NCBI RefSeq assembly: GCF_900638385.1
Contig: NZ_LR134510.1
Span: 1,612,001 to 1,676,000, forward strand
Direction of reading: 5' to 3'
Length of the DNA: 64,000 nt
Origin: Actinobacillus delphinicola
GTDB lineage: Bacteria; Pseudomonadota; Gammaproteobacteria; Enterobacterales; Pasteurellaceae
Shown here one piece after another: positions 28,154 to 37,140 of the stretch. A model generated the notes under the pieces. The model saw only the letters and a program-made list of their open reading frames with translations, was not told the origin of the DNA and searched no databases. The position numbers and the translations under genes are program-made. Each line of letters begins with the position of its first letter. Within the stretch, counting starts at the first letter, position 1.

Positions 28154-31100
28154 TGGAAAACAAAAATAATAACGTAACCCAATTATCGCGTGGCAAATTC
28201 CGTTCCCTAACCTTAGTGAACTGGAATGGTTTTTTTGCCCGTACTTTTGATATTGACGAATTAGTTACTACGCTTTCTGGTGGTAACGGGGCAGGGAAAT
28301 CAACCACGATGGCAGGGTTTGTTACCGCATTAATCCCTGATTTAACTTTACTACATTTCCGTAATACCACGGAAGCAGGCGCCAGTGGCGGTTCCCGTGA
28401 TAAAGGCTTGCATGGTAAATTACGCCCGGGCGTGTGTTATGCGGTTTTAGAGGCAGAAAATTCCCGCCATGAACGTATTTTTATGGGCGTACGTCTGCAA
28501 CAAGTGGCGGGGCGTGATAAGAAAGTTGATATCAAACCATTTTCATTATTAAAAGTCCGTGCCGATATTACACCAACTGCACTTTTAACCGATATTATTA
28601 ATGGACAACAAGCGCGCGTTTTATCCTTAAACGATTTAGCGGCTAAAGTAGAAAAATTAGGTGGTGAATTTAAACAATATCATTCTATCGCAGATTATCA
28701 TTCAGTGATGTTTGACTTAGGAATGTTGCCAAAACGCTTACGTAGCTCTGCGGACCGTACTAAATTCTATAAATTGATTGAAGCCTCTTTATACGGGGGG
28801 ATTTCTAGTGCGATTACCCGTTCTTTGCGTGATTATTTATTGCCAGAAAACCAAGGCGTGAAAAAGGCCTTTGCAGATATGGAATCTGCGTTGCGTGAAA
28901 ACCGCATGACTCTTGAAGCAATCAAAATGACGCAAGGCGACCGTGATTTATTTAAACATTTAATCACTGAAACTACGCAATACGTTGCTGCCGATTATAT
29001 GCGTAATGCGAATGAACGCCGTGGTAATGTTGAAAAAGCCTTAGAATTTCGTCGTGCGCTTTTCCAAGCTAAAACAGAACAAGAATTAGCGCAACATCGC
29101 TTAATCGATTTTAGCCGTGAAGCCGCAATGCTTTCTGAAAGTGAAGAAGGACTAGAGCAAGAATATCAAGCGGCATCTGATTTCTTAAACTTAGTACTTA
29201 ACGCAAGTCGTCATCAAGAAAAAATTGACCGCTATCAAGAAGATGTTGAAGAATTACGTGAAAAAGTTGAAGAGCAACAAGTCGTCTTAGAAGAAGTTTC
29301 CGAAGAAGAGGAAATGCAACAAGCGGAATTAGAAACCCTTGAGGCACAAATTGATGATTTACGTGATGAATTAGCGGACTACCAACAAGCGCTTGATGCT
29401 CAGCAAACTCGTGCGTTGCAATATCAACAAGCACAACAAGCGCTTGAAAAAGCTAAAACACAATGTGGTCTTCCACAACTTACGCCAGAAAATGCAGCGG
29501 ATTTCCACTTCGAGTTTGAACAAAAACTTGATGAGATGATGGAAACCTTATTAGATTTTGAACAAAAAATGGCAATCTCTAATACCGCAAAAAATCAGTT
29601 TGACGAGGCATATCAATTATTGCGTAAAATGGTTGGTGATGTTGCTCGTGAAGATGCATGGCAAATTGCGCAAGAAGTGTTGGATATGTATCCACAACAA
29701 AAAATGCAAGCCCAACTGGCGCCACAACTTCGTGCGAAATTACAAGAGCTTGATAAACGTCTTGCACAACAAAAAAATGCACTCCAACAATTACGTGAGT
29801 TTAATCAACGCACAGGCTTAACGCTTGATACGGCTGAGGCTTTCGCTGAATATGCAGAAGAAAAAACAGCTGAAGCGGAAGAATTAGAAGCGCAATTAGT
29901 GGAATTAACAGAAACACGCTCTGAACTTCGCCAAAATCAAGCAACATTGAATGCGCAATATCAAGAAAAATCTGCGCTTGCGCCAAGTTGGTTGGTGGCA
30001 CAATCCGCATTAGACCGTTTAAGTGAACAAAGTGGTACGCAATTTACCTCAAGCCAAGACGTTACCCAGTTTATGCAAACGCTTTTAGAAAAAGAACGTG
30101 CATTAGGCTTAAAACGTGAACAGCTTGCCGCAAAACGTCAACAATTAGACGATCAAATCGCACGCCTAAGCTTACCAGATGGCGCAGATGATCCACGCTT
30201 AACTCAGTTAGCAGAACGTTTCCAAGGTGTCTTGCTGTCAGAATTGTATGATGATGTGCCTGTTGAGGACGCGCCATATTTCTCCGCACTTTATGGACCT
30301 GCTCGCCATGGTATCGTGGTACGCGATCTTGCAGCGATTAAAGATGAATTAGCGACCTTAACTGATTGCCCTGATGATCTATATTTTATCGAAGGCGATC
30401 CAGCAAGCTTTGATGACAATGTTTACACTTCAGAAGAATGTGAACATGGGGTAGTGGTTCAAGTATCTGGACGTGAATTACGTTATTCTACTTTCCCACA
30501 AATTCCATTATTTGGACGAGCTGCACGTGAAAAACAATTAGAAGTTTTACAAACAGAACGTGAAATTGTCCAAGAAGAATACGCAAGCGTTGCGTTTGAC
30601 GTACAAAAATGCCAACGCCTATCTGAAAACTTCAGCCAATTTGTTGGGCTACATTTAGCACTCGCTTTCCAACCGAATCCAGAAGAACAGTTAGCGATTA
30701 TCCAACAACAACGCAACGAAGTGGAACGTGATTTAACCGCCGTACAAAATCAACAACAACAGGCTCAACAACAGCTTTCATCAATTAAAGGGCAATTACA
30801 GCTTATTGCGAAAATTACCCCTGCATTGGATCTTATCGCTGATGAAAGTTTAATGGAAGAATATGAGCTACGCCGTGAAGAACTAGTTCAAGCAGAAGAA
30901 GATGAACAATTTGTTCGTCAAAATAATGTGACAATGTCACAATTTATGCCAATCGTCAATGCGTTACGTAGCGATCCGGCAAATTATGACAAACTGGTTG
31001 CCGATTACGCTCAAATCCAGCAACAACAAAAACGCTTACAACAACATCGTTTCTTACTTGCCGAGGTGGTGCAACGCCAAGCGCACTTTGCCTATGCGGA

Positions 31101-32589
31101 TGTTGCTGTCGCTGAAACCAGTGAATTAAATAAACAATTACGTGCGCAACTCGAGCAAGCACAACAACGTCGTGAAACCTTGCGTGAAAACGTACGCCAA
31201 AAACACGCACGCGCAACGCAATATCGCCAAGTGTTAATCGAATTAACCAGTGCCTTGCAAGAAAAAAATAAAATGTTGCAAGAATTGATCACCGAAGTAG
31301 GACAGCTTGGTGTACGTGTTGATGCAAATTCAGAAGAATTGGCGCGCGAACGTCGTGATAATTTACATCAACAATTAGCGAACAATCGCCAACGCCGTCA
31401 ATTCGTTGAAAAACAATTAACCTTAATTGAAAGCGAAAGCGAAAACCTTACTCGCCGTATTCACAAAGCAGAACGCGATTACCATACGCAACGTGAAATC
31501 GTGGTGGCGGCTAAAGCAAGTTGGGAAGTGGTATTGCGCCTTTCTCGTCAAGCCGATATGGAAAAACGCCTCAATCGCCGTGAATTTGCGTATCTTTCTA
31601 GCGAAGAACTTCGCTCAATGTCGGATAAAGCCCTCGGGGCATTACGCACAGCGGTAGCGGATAATGAATACTTGCGTGATAGTTTACGTGCCTCAGAAGA
31701 CAACCGTAAGCCTGAAAATAAAGTGCGATTCTTCATTGCGGTTTACCAACATCTTCGTGAACGTATCCGCCAAGACATCATTAAAACCGATGATCCGATT
31801 GATGCAATCGAACAAATGGAAGTGGAATTAGCACGCTTAACTGAAGAATTGACAACCCGTGAGAAAAAACTCGCAATTAGTTCTGAAAGTGTGGCGAACA
31901 TCATGCGTAAAACGATTCAACGGGAAGAAAACCGTATTCGTATGCTGAACCAAGGCTTACAAAATATCGCATTTGGTCAGGTGAAATCAGTACGCTTGGT
32001 GGTGAATATTCGAGAAAGTCATGCAGCATTATTAGATGCATTGACCAATAAAGCCGAAAATCAAGACTTGTTTAACGATAACCGCATTACGTTCTCGGAA
32101 GCGATGGCAAAACTTTACCAACGCCTCAACCCACAAATCGATATGGGGCAACGTTCTGCGCAAACCATCGGTGAAGCATTGCTTGATTACCGTAATTACT
32201 TAGACTTAGAAGTTGAAGTTTACCGTGGTACAGACGGTTGGTTACGTGCAGAAAGTGGCGCACTCTCTACAGGTGAGGCTATCGGTACAGGTATGTCTAT
32301 CTTATTAATGGTAGTACAAAGCTGGGAAGAAGAAAGTCGCCGTATCCGTGCGAAAGATATCTTGCCATGTCGTTTACTCTTCCTCGATGAAGCCGCACGT
32401 CTAGATGCGAAATCTATCGCAACACTGTTTGAACTCTGCGAACGCCTCGATATGCAACTGCTTATCGCCGCCCCAGAAAACATCAGCCCAGAAAAAGGAA
32501 CAACCTACAAACTGGTGCGTAAAATCACCAACAACCACGAACACGTCCACGTGGTCGGTCTAAGAGGCTTCGGCGCCCGAGAAGAATAA
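28153..32589 (+). CDS. mukB: SMC-like chromosome condensin MukB
   Basis: The 1478-residue SMC-type ATPase organises the chromosome outside Ter. The Walker [13 protein letters not shown] is at the N-terminal head, two long coiled coils flank a hinge near residues 660-780, and the C-terminal head has the signature [16 protein letters not shown] and Walker [13 protein letters not shown] palindrome GTGACAATGTCAC at 30928-30940, inside this gene, matches the MatP recognition site. The complete mukFEB order is conserved in gamma-Proteobacteria that encode Dam, SeqA and MatP. Confidence 0.97.
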   Translation: MENKNNNVTQLSRGKFRSLTLVNWNGFFARTFDIDELVTTLSGGNGAGKSTTMAGFVTALIPDLTLLHFRNTTEAGASGGSRDKGLHGKLRPGVCYAVLEAENSRHERIFMGVRLQQVAGRDKKVDIKPFSLLKVRADITPTALLTDIINGQQARVLSLNDLAAKVEKLGGEFKQYHSIADYHSVMFDLGMLPKRLRSSADRTKFYKLIEASLYGGISSAITRSLRDYLLPENQGVKKAFADMESALRENRMTLEAIKMTQGDRDLFKHLITETTQYVAADYMRNANERRGNVEKALEFRRALFQAKTEQELAQHRLIDFSREAAMLSESEEGLEQEYQAASDFLNLVLNASRHQEKIDRYQEDVEELREKVEEQQVVLEEVSEEEEMQQAELETLEAQIDDLRDELADYQQALDAQQTRALQYQQAQQALEKAKTQCGLPQLTPENAADFHFEFEQKLDEMMETLLDFEQKMAISNTAKNQFDEAYQLLRKMVGDVAREDAWQIAQEVLDMYPQQKMQAQLAPQLRAKLQELDKRLAQQKNALQQLREFNQRTGLTLDTAEAFAEYAEEKTAEAEELEAQLVELTETRSELRQNQATLNAQYQEKSALAPSWLVAQSALDRLSEQSGTQFTSSQDVTQFMQTLLEKERALGLKREQLAAKRQQLDDQIARLSLPDGADDPRLTQLAERFQGVLLSELYDDVPVEDAPYFSALYGPARHGIVVRDLAAIKDELATLTDCPDDLYFIEGDPASFDDNVYTSEECEHGVVVQVSGRELRYSTFPQIPLFGRAAREKQLEVLQTEREIVQEEYASVAFDVQKCQRLSENFSQFVGLHLALAFQPNPEEQLAIIQQQRNEVERDLTAVQNQQQQAQQQLSSIKGQLQLIAKITPALDLIADESLMEEYELRREELVQAEEDEQFVRQNNVTMSQFMPIVNALRSDPANYDKLVADYAQIQQQQKRLQQHRFLLAEVVQRQAHFAYADVAVAETSELNKQLRAQLEQAQQRRETLRENVRQKHARATQYRQVLIELTSALQEKNKMLQELITEVGQLGVRVDANSEELARERRDNLHQQLANNRQRRQFVEKQLTLIESESENLTRRIHKAERDYHTQREIVVAAKASWEVVLRLSRQADMEKRLNRREFAYLSSEELRSMSDKALGALRTAVADNEYLRDSLRASEDNRKPENKVRFFIAVYQHLRERIRQDIIKTDDPIDAIEQMEVELARLTEELTTREKKLAISSESVANIMRKTIQREENRIRMLNQGLQNIAFGQVKSVRLVVNIRESHAALLDALTNKAENQDLFNDNRITFSEAMAKLYQRLNPQIDMGQRSAQTIGEALLDYRNYLDLEVEVYRGTDGWLRAESGALSTGEAIGTGMSILLMVVQSWEEESRRIRAKDILPCRLLFLDEAARLDAKSIATLFELCERLDMQLLIAAPENISPEKGTTYKLVRKITNNHEHVHVVGLRGFGAREE
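30928..30940. promoter_or_regulatory. matS: Perfect matS-like site within mukB
   Basis: GTGACAATGTCAC matches the E. coli MatP consensus GTGACRNYGTCAC at every defined position. matP is encoded at 49670-50125 and keeps the conserved DNA-binding segment, so the same specificity is expected. Confidence 0.65.
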
Positions 32590-32600
32590 CCTTTAAAAAA

Positions 32601-32643
32601 CACGCCCCCATTTTCCATAAAATTTTGCGAAAATCGGGGCGTG
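32601..32643. repeat. GGGGCGTG palindrome, copy 5
   Basis: CACGCCCCCATTTTCC...CGAAAATCGGGGCGTG, 12 bases after the mukB stop; likely terminator of the muk operon. Confidence 0.85.
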
Positions 32644-32668
32644 AGTTTTTGTTTTTAATGGAGTAACA

Positions 32669-33568
32669 ATGCAATCTCATACCGAATTAATGTTCCCCGT
32701 TTTACAGTTTTTTAGTGATGGGGAAGTGCATACCAAATCAGAAACTTGTGACTATGGGAAAAGCCATTTTGGATTTTCTCCACAAGAATTAGAAGAAAGA
32801 CTAAATTCTGGCGGATTAACCTATCGGAGCCGTATTGAATGGGCGATTACCTATTTATCCTACACGAAAGCGCTCAATGATACGACACGCCTTTTGCAAC
32901 GCACAAAGCGTGCTACCTATCAAATTACGCCACTAGGGAAAAAATTAGCACAAGATAAAAATGCCTATCTCAACTGGTATCAGAAAACCTATGGAAATGG
33001 ACAGGCAAAAACAAAATCGCGAGACACAGAAGATAAAATAGTTGCGTATCCTCTCACACCTCAAGAACAAATTGAACAAGGTGCTGGGGAATTACATGCG
33101 AATTTAAAAGCAGAATTATTAGCCAAAATTCAAGCACAAAGCCCACAATTTTTCGAGAGATTAGTTCTCAAACTACTGGTAAAAATGGGATATGGAGTCA
33201 ATGGACATCATCGCCTCACTCAAAATACAGCGGACGGTGGCATTGATGGCATTATTTATGAAGATGAATTGGGCTTAAATAAAATTTATCTCCAGGCAAA
33301 ATGTTGGCAAAATCCAATTAGTCGCCCTGAGCTACAAAAATTTGCAGGTGCTATTTCAGATAAAAACACGCCGAAAGGTGTCTTCATCACCACGTCTTAT
33401 TTTTCTAAAGAGGCCGAAAGATATGCGCGTGAACACCAACGATTTACTATCGCCTTAATTGACGGCGATCGCCTCGCAGAACTCATGATTAAATATAAAC
33501 TAGGCGTAGAAACGGATTACATCGTAGAAATCTGCCGACCAGATAATGATTTCTTTGATGAGGAATAA
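32669..33568 (+). CDS. mrr: Type IV restriction endonuclease Mrr
   Basis: The 299-residue protein has an N-terminal winged-helix Mrr_N domain (about 1-95) and a C-terminal Mrr_cat domain with the PD-(D/E)XK-type core: TADGGIDGIIY then IYLQAKCW. In E. coli Mrr cuts methylated DNA and responds to foreign methylases and high pressure. Here it is the left-most gene of the accessory island behind mukB and converges on the retron reverse transcriptase, with a palindromic repeat between them. Coexistence with a type II methylase in the same window implies their specificities do not clash. Confidence 0.9.
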   Translation: MQSHTELMFPVLQFFSDGEVHTKSETCDYGKSHFGFSPQELEERLNSGGLTYRSRIEWAITYLSYTKALNDTTRLLQRTKRATYQITPLGKKLAQDKNAYLNWYQKTYGNGQAKTKSRDTEDKIVAYPLTPQEQIEQGAGELHANLKAELLAKIQAQSPQFFERLVLKLLVKMGYGVNGHHRLTQNTADGGIDGIIYEDELGLNKIYLQAKCWQNPISRPELQKFAGAISDKNTPKGVFITTSYFSKEAERYAREHQRFTIALIDGDRLAELMIKYKLGVETDYIVEICRPDNDFFDEE

Positions 33569-33596
33569 TTGAGCTTTTGTATCCACTAGATTTAAT

Positions 33597-33639
33597 CACG
33601 CCCCAATTTTCCATAAAATTTTGCGAAAATCGGGGCGTG
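33597..33639. repeat. GGGGCGTG palindrome, copy 6
   Basis: CACGCCCCAATTTTCC...CGAAAATCGGGGCGTG, placed between convergent mrr and the retron RT, so it can end both transcripts. Nearly identical to copy 5 about 1 kb away. Confidence 0.85.
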
Positions 33640-33643
33640 TGGA

Positions 33644-34603
33644 TTATTGGTATTGGGTTATCTTTTGTTTTTCTGCAATAACTTTTTTACGGATCTGTTT
33701 ATACTTTTTATCTAGTAAAGCTGCATAATTTATGGAGCCTAAAAGCTTGTTATAAGTGGTTTCGAGCTTTTTCTTATCTAGTTTATCAGGTGACGTTTTT
33801 AATATATCTTTCCATGATTGTAATGCGGTATGTAATTCACGTAGGAAAGTATTTGGAAGGTGAGTATCACCATTTTTTATATATATGCCTGTCACCCTTC
33901 TAATTTTAAATGGCTTGAAAAGCAAAATTTTTTGAGTATTTATTTGATAACCATAAGATGTAATGATTTTTTTAAGTTGATATTTAAAATTATGAGGTAT
34001 TGTTTTCCCTGAAAAAGTAAGATCATCTACAAAAATACTAAAACGTAAGTCATATTGATTGGATAGCTTAGCGATTTTTTCAAACATATTGAAATTTGTC
34101 CAAAAAGCTAAATGCATACTAAGTTGACTCCCAGTAGGCAACCTTCCTTCATGTGTGGTACATAGTTCCGAGAGGATAGTAGCGATGTTATGAGAACATT
34201 GAAGTTTATTTTTAAAAAATTTAAAAATTGCTTGTCTTTTAGTAGATGGAAAAAATTTTTCTATATCGGCTGTGAATACATGTAAATCCTCTTGGAGGTG
34301 AAGTTTGGCATTTTCAATGTGAGAAGCACCTTTTTTACCTGACATGAGATAATCTGGCATCGCTATTCGAGCAAGGAGATCACCAATTCGATAATGAATT
34401 TGCTTTAAGAGATTTTTAGGTGTTTGAATAATACGATGTTTTTTTGAAAATGAATGATAAAAATCTTTTAAATTTTCACGGACAAAGATTAGATCGTTTT
34501 GAGAAATATTAAGTATCTTTAAGAGTTTTTGTTCATACTGAATATTATAAAGTGGACTTTCTTCTAAATTATAGCTTTTATTTCTAGTATTAAGTTTAGT
34601 CAT
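33644..34603 (-). CDS. Retron reverse transcriptase
   Basis: The 319-residue reverse transcriptase has the size of retron enzymes and both diagnostic retron motifs: NAxxH as NAKLH (98-102) and VTG (237-239). Motif A is DIEKFFPS (D113), LPTGSQLS lies at 155-162, and the catalytic box is FVDD (191-194), a variant of YADD. Its ATG overlaps the stop of the small upstream membrane-protein gene by eight bases, so they are coupled. Retrons make a branched RNA-DNA hybrid that guards against phage tampering and releases a toxic effector. Downstream is only the palindromic repeat and mrr, so the effector is most likely the small upstream protein. Confidence 0.93.
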   Translation of the reverse strand: MTKLNTRNKSYNLEESPLYNIQYEQKLLKILNISQNDLIFVRENLKDFYHSFSKKHRIIQTPKNLLKQIHYRIGDLLARIAMPDYLMSGKKGASHIENAKLHLQEDLHVFTADIEKFFPSTKRQAIFKFFKNKLQCSHNIATILSELCTTHEGRLPTGSQLSMHLAFWTNFNMFEKIAKLSNQYDLRFSIFVDDLTFSGKTIPHNFKYQLKKIITSYGYQINTQKILLFKPFKIRRVTGIYIKNGDTHLPNTFLRELHTALQSWKDILKTSPDKLDKKKLETTYNKLLGSINYAALLDKKYKQIRKKVIAEKQKITQYQ

Positions 34604-34859
34604 AATTTGATTTTGAGTCTGGCTGTTTAGTAGGGTAGGAAGCAGAGGTATACCACGTTAGGATATCAATTAATTTTTCGTGTGGAAAAACGTGCCATAG
34701 CATCTCTAGAAGAATACAAATATCAATAAGACGTTTGATAACTCTAGCAAGCACATTCAAGATTAAGTAAATTGAAGTAAGTATCTTAACAAAATTACTT
34801 AGTCTAGATGATAAACTTTTTTTGGTATCTGATACAGGTCGATTAATTTTATTAGTCAT
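34596..34859 (-). CDS. Small membrane protein of the retron, candidate effector
   Basis: From the ATG at 34859 the product has 87 residues (AGGAG three bases upstream; the frame is open to 34877). A basic N-terminus leads into two adjacent hydrophobic stretches, FVKILTSIYLILNVLARVI and LIDICILLEMLWHVF, split by KR, then a polar tail. This suits a two-helix hairpin. A two-TM effector is known in Ec48 (Eco6)-type retrons, where its release depolarises the cell; similarity to that protein is architectural only and I did not recognise sequence homology. It lies between the structured RNA region and the RT, with an eight-base overlap to RT. Confidence 0.65.
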   Translation of the reverse strand: MTNKINRPVSDTKKSLSSRLSNFVKILTSIYLILNVLARVIKRLIDICILLEMLWHVFPHEKLIDILTWYTSASYPTKQPDSKSNYD

Positions 34860-35130
34860 ATTAGCTCCTTTTCTCATATTTTATACCGCGAATAAATTCG
34901 CTCCCTCACCTAAAATATGATAGCTCCAGTATCATTCTCCTCTGCTAAACTAATGCACAGCACTACTCACAGTGCTGTGCCCAAAAGATTTCCTAAAGGT
35001 TACTTAATGACTGCCTAAAGGTGCCTATTGGGATTAGGTGGAAACAATGTTTCCGAGTTATTCACTCAATGTTATATTGATGAGAAATGACCTAAGTAAT
35101 CGACTTAAGTAGAGTAACAAACACACATAG
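34860..35130 (-). ncRNA. Candidate retron msr-msd RNA region
   Basis: No gene lies between the membrane protein and the divergent zeta gene, but on the minus strand this stretch is dense in structure. It has a perfect 10-bp hairpin GCACAGCACT/AGTGCTGTGC (34955-34980) and a nested hairpin with outer arms TCATATTTTA/TAAAATATGA (34874-34920) and inner GCGAAT/ATTCGC. It also has GGAAAC/GTTTCC near 35040-35054 and a twice-repeated ACCTTTAGG near 34991-35022. Position upstream of a retron RT is where the template RNA belongs. I could not delimit the a1/a2 ends or the branching G with certainty, so boundaries are approximate. The remaining 35131-35394 is AT-rich promoter sequence. Confidence 0.5.
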
Positions 35131-35394
35131 ACAAATCAAATAAAAAATATTTATATATCAATAAGTTATATTATTAAAAATTACTTATTTAGTAGTAAAC
35201 TTATGAAATAAACAATTCCTAATTATTTGATTTGTATAATCCATTAATAACAAGTCGTACCTCTTTAAAATAATTATACTATCAAATAGTTATCAAAAAT
35301 AATTAACTTTTGGATGTATTACATAGATTAAATTTATAGCATCTACCTTTAAAAAGGTATAGGATCACGGCATCTGTAGCTTGAAGGAATATTT

Positions 35395-36324
35395 ATGAGT
35401 ACACTTATGCAAAAAGATGTGTTGATTGAGGCGGTGGCGAATGCTAAGGCGATTTCAATCAATAAACATCAAGGAAAACATCCAGCCTCAAAAAGGCTCG
35501 GTCAGTTAAGAAATATTATTTATTTAAGTTCCCCTCAACAGATTGATTTTAATGAAATACTCCAAGAAATTAATCTATTAAAAGAAACACTTTTATCCCT
35601 TCCTGATTTATCCCTACATAATGAATTAACTGGTGATATGTTAATTCTCAGTAAGTTTGAAGAAGCTTGGAAACAAATGCTAGAGGATAATCCACAAATC
35701 AAAAAATCGGATAATCTTAAAGCATTTTTATTAGGCGGTCAGCCTGGTGCTGGTAAATCATTTGGAGCTAAACAGGCTTTACATCAATTAAATAATAATA
35801 TTGTTGTTATTAATGGTGATGAATTTAGAGCATTGCACCCTGAATATGAAGAAATTTATAAACAGCATGGAAAAGATGCAAGTAAATATACGGGTGAATT
35901 TGCAGGAATTATGGTGCATCTTTTTAGAGAACGGGCGTTAAAAGAAAAATTAAATATTGTTATTGAAGGTACATTCAGAACGACTGAAACGCCGATTAGA
36001 GAGTTAACAAATTTTAAAAAACATGGTTACAGTGTTGATCTTATTATTTGTACTTGTCCGCAAGAAGTCAGTCTAGATAGTACCTTTGAAAGAGCAGAAG
36101 GACATAAAAAAATAGGTATTCAGCCTCGTTATGTACCGCCAGAACATCACGATTTAGTGGTGGATAAACTTCCTCAAAACGTATCAGAAGTATTTAACAC
36201 TGGTCTTGTAGATAAATTAGAAATCTATTCAAGAGAAGGAAAATGCTTTGATTCGACTACCAATAATCCCGATGAGATAGCTCAAAGAATCTACCAAATT
36301 TTACACGCCACTGATAGTTACTAA
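35395..36324 (+). CDS. Zeta-type toxin family kinase
   Basis: The 309-residue protein has an N-terminal helical region (1-105) and a zeta-toxin P-loop kinase domain. Walker A is GGQPGAGKS (114-122), the substrate loop VINGDEFRALHPEYEE carries D142 and R145, and the second-strand motif IEGTFRTT starts at residue 190. Zeta toxins phosphorylate UDP-N-acetylglucosamine and block wall synthesis. No epsilon-type antitoxin gene is adjacent; the N-terminal extension could regulate it, or the protein is a zeta-fold kinase of another role. It is divergent from the retron. AAGGA eight bases upstream supports the start. Confidence 0.8.
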   Translation: MSTLMQKDVLIEAVANAKAISINKHQGKHPASKRLGQLRNIIYLSSPQQIDFNEILQEINLLKETLLSLPDLSLHNELTGDMLILSKFEEAWKQMLEDNPQIKKSDNLKAFLLGGQPGAGKSFGAKQALHQLNNNIVVINGDEFRALHPEYEEIYKQHGKDASKYTGEFAGIMVHLFRERALKEKLNIVIEGTFRTTETPIRELTNFKKHGYSVDLIICTCPQEVSLDSTFERAEGHKKIGIQPRYVPPEHHDLVVDKLPQNVSEVFNTGLVDKLEIYSREGKCFDSTTNNPDEIAQRIYQILHATDSY

Positions 36325-36375
36325 TAACGACTATTTATTATTTTGCAATTTGAGAAATAAACCTAAGGAGAAAAT

Positions 36376-36801
36376 ATGAAATTTCGTACTAAATTACTTC
36401 CTGTCATGTTATTACCAATCCTTATTTCTGGATGTAGTACCATGGATGGGGTTATGGGACAAATTAAGGATAAGATGAATGAAGCACAAGCTATGTCAGC
36501 AGCAAAACCTGAAAATTTAAGCCAAGTTTGCCGAGATTATAGTTCTAATGAAGTGATGGCACGACGTAAATGGGATGGTCGTTACGTCTCAACAAGTGGT
36601 CGAATTACATCTATTCAAGATTTATTCGGTGGGTTAAATTTAGGTATTGAAGGACATGGTTATAAATTTATTGCAAAAGATGTAACGGGTATTGATGTAA
36701 GTCAACTCAGAAATGGGGAAAAAATACATGTAAAAGGGATTATTAGTATGCCTATCGTAGGGTGTTACTTCGTCTTAAACAATGCCATTATTTCCTACTA
36801 A
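36376..36801 (+). CDS. Lipoprotein with OB-fold (tRNA_anti-like) domain
   Basis: The 141-residue protein has a signal peptide ending in the lipobox LISGC, so Cys20 is lipidated. The mature region VCRDYSSNEVMARRKWDGRY, then VSTSGRITSI and FVLNNAIISY, fits the small periplasmic tRNA_anti-like OB-fold family, whose function is not known. It lies 52 bases behind the zeta gene on the same strand, has AGGAG before its ATG, and is closed by a strong terminator. A link to the toxin is not shown. Confidence 0.7.
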   Translation: MKFRTKLLPVMLLPILISGCSTMDGVMGQIKDKMNEAQAMSAAKPENLSQVCRDYSSNEVMARRKWDGRYVSTSGRITSIQDLFGGLNLGIEGHGYKFIAKDVTGIDVSQLRNGEKIHVKGIISMPIVGCYFVLNNAIISY

Positions 36802-36806
36802 TATTT

Positions 36807-36830
36807 TAAAATCCCCCTCGGGGGATTTTT
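36807..36830 (+). terminator. Terminator after the lipoprotein gene
   Basis: AAAATCCCC/GGGGATTTT stem followed by T residues. Confidence 0.85.
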
Positions 36831-36860
36831 TCTTTCTAAGCCTACCTAATTTACTGTCTT

Positions 36861-36910
36861 CACCCCTGTTTACTTAAATCTCCATAAAATTTTACGAAAA
36901 TCGGGGCGTG
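36861..36910. repeat. GGGGCGTG palindrome, copy 7 (degenerate left arm)
   Basis: The right part CCATAAAATTTTACGAAAATCGGGGCGTG fits the family in pieces; the left arm has decayed to CACCCC. The rest of 36831-37140 is AT-rich leader of the GTPase operon with a long T tract; I see no gene I would support. Confidence 0.65.
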
Positions 36911-37140
36911 AGTTTTATTTTTGATTTTAAAATGTATAAAAAAGACTCTTTATTTTATTTTTTTGATCTACTTCAAAAAAAGATAGGATATCTTTTTAAA
37001 AATAAAGGAAAAAAGCTAATTAAATTGACGGATTGTTTTTTTTTTGCACAATTTACGCCCTTTTATTTCACAATAAAATTCCTAATGGTATATCAGCTCA
37101 TTAGCGATATATCTATTTTCTCCAGCGTGAAGAGGTCGTT

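Noticed and set aside
36376-36801. OB-fold lipoprotein as immunity protein of the zeta-type kinase
   Set aside because: Zeta kinases act in the cytoplasm, whereas this is an exported lipoprotein; proximity alone is not enough.
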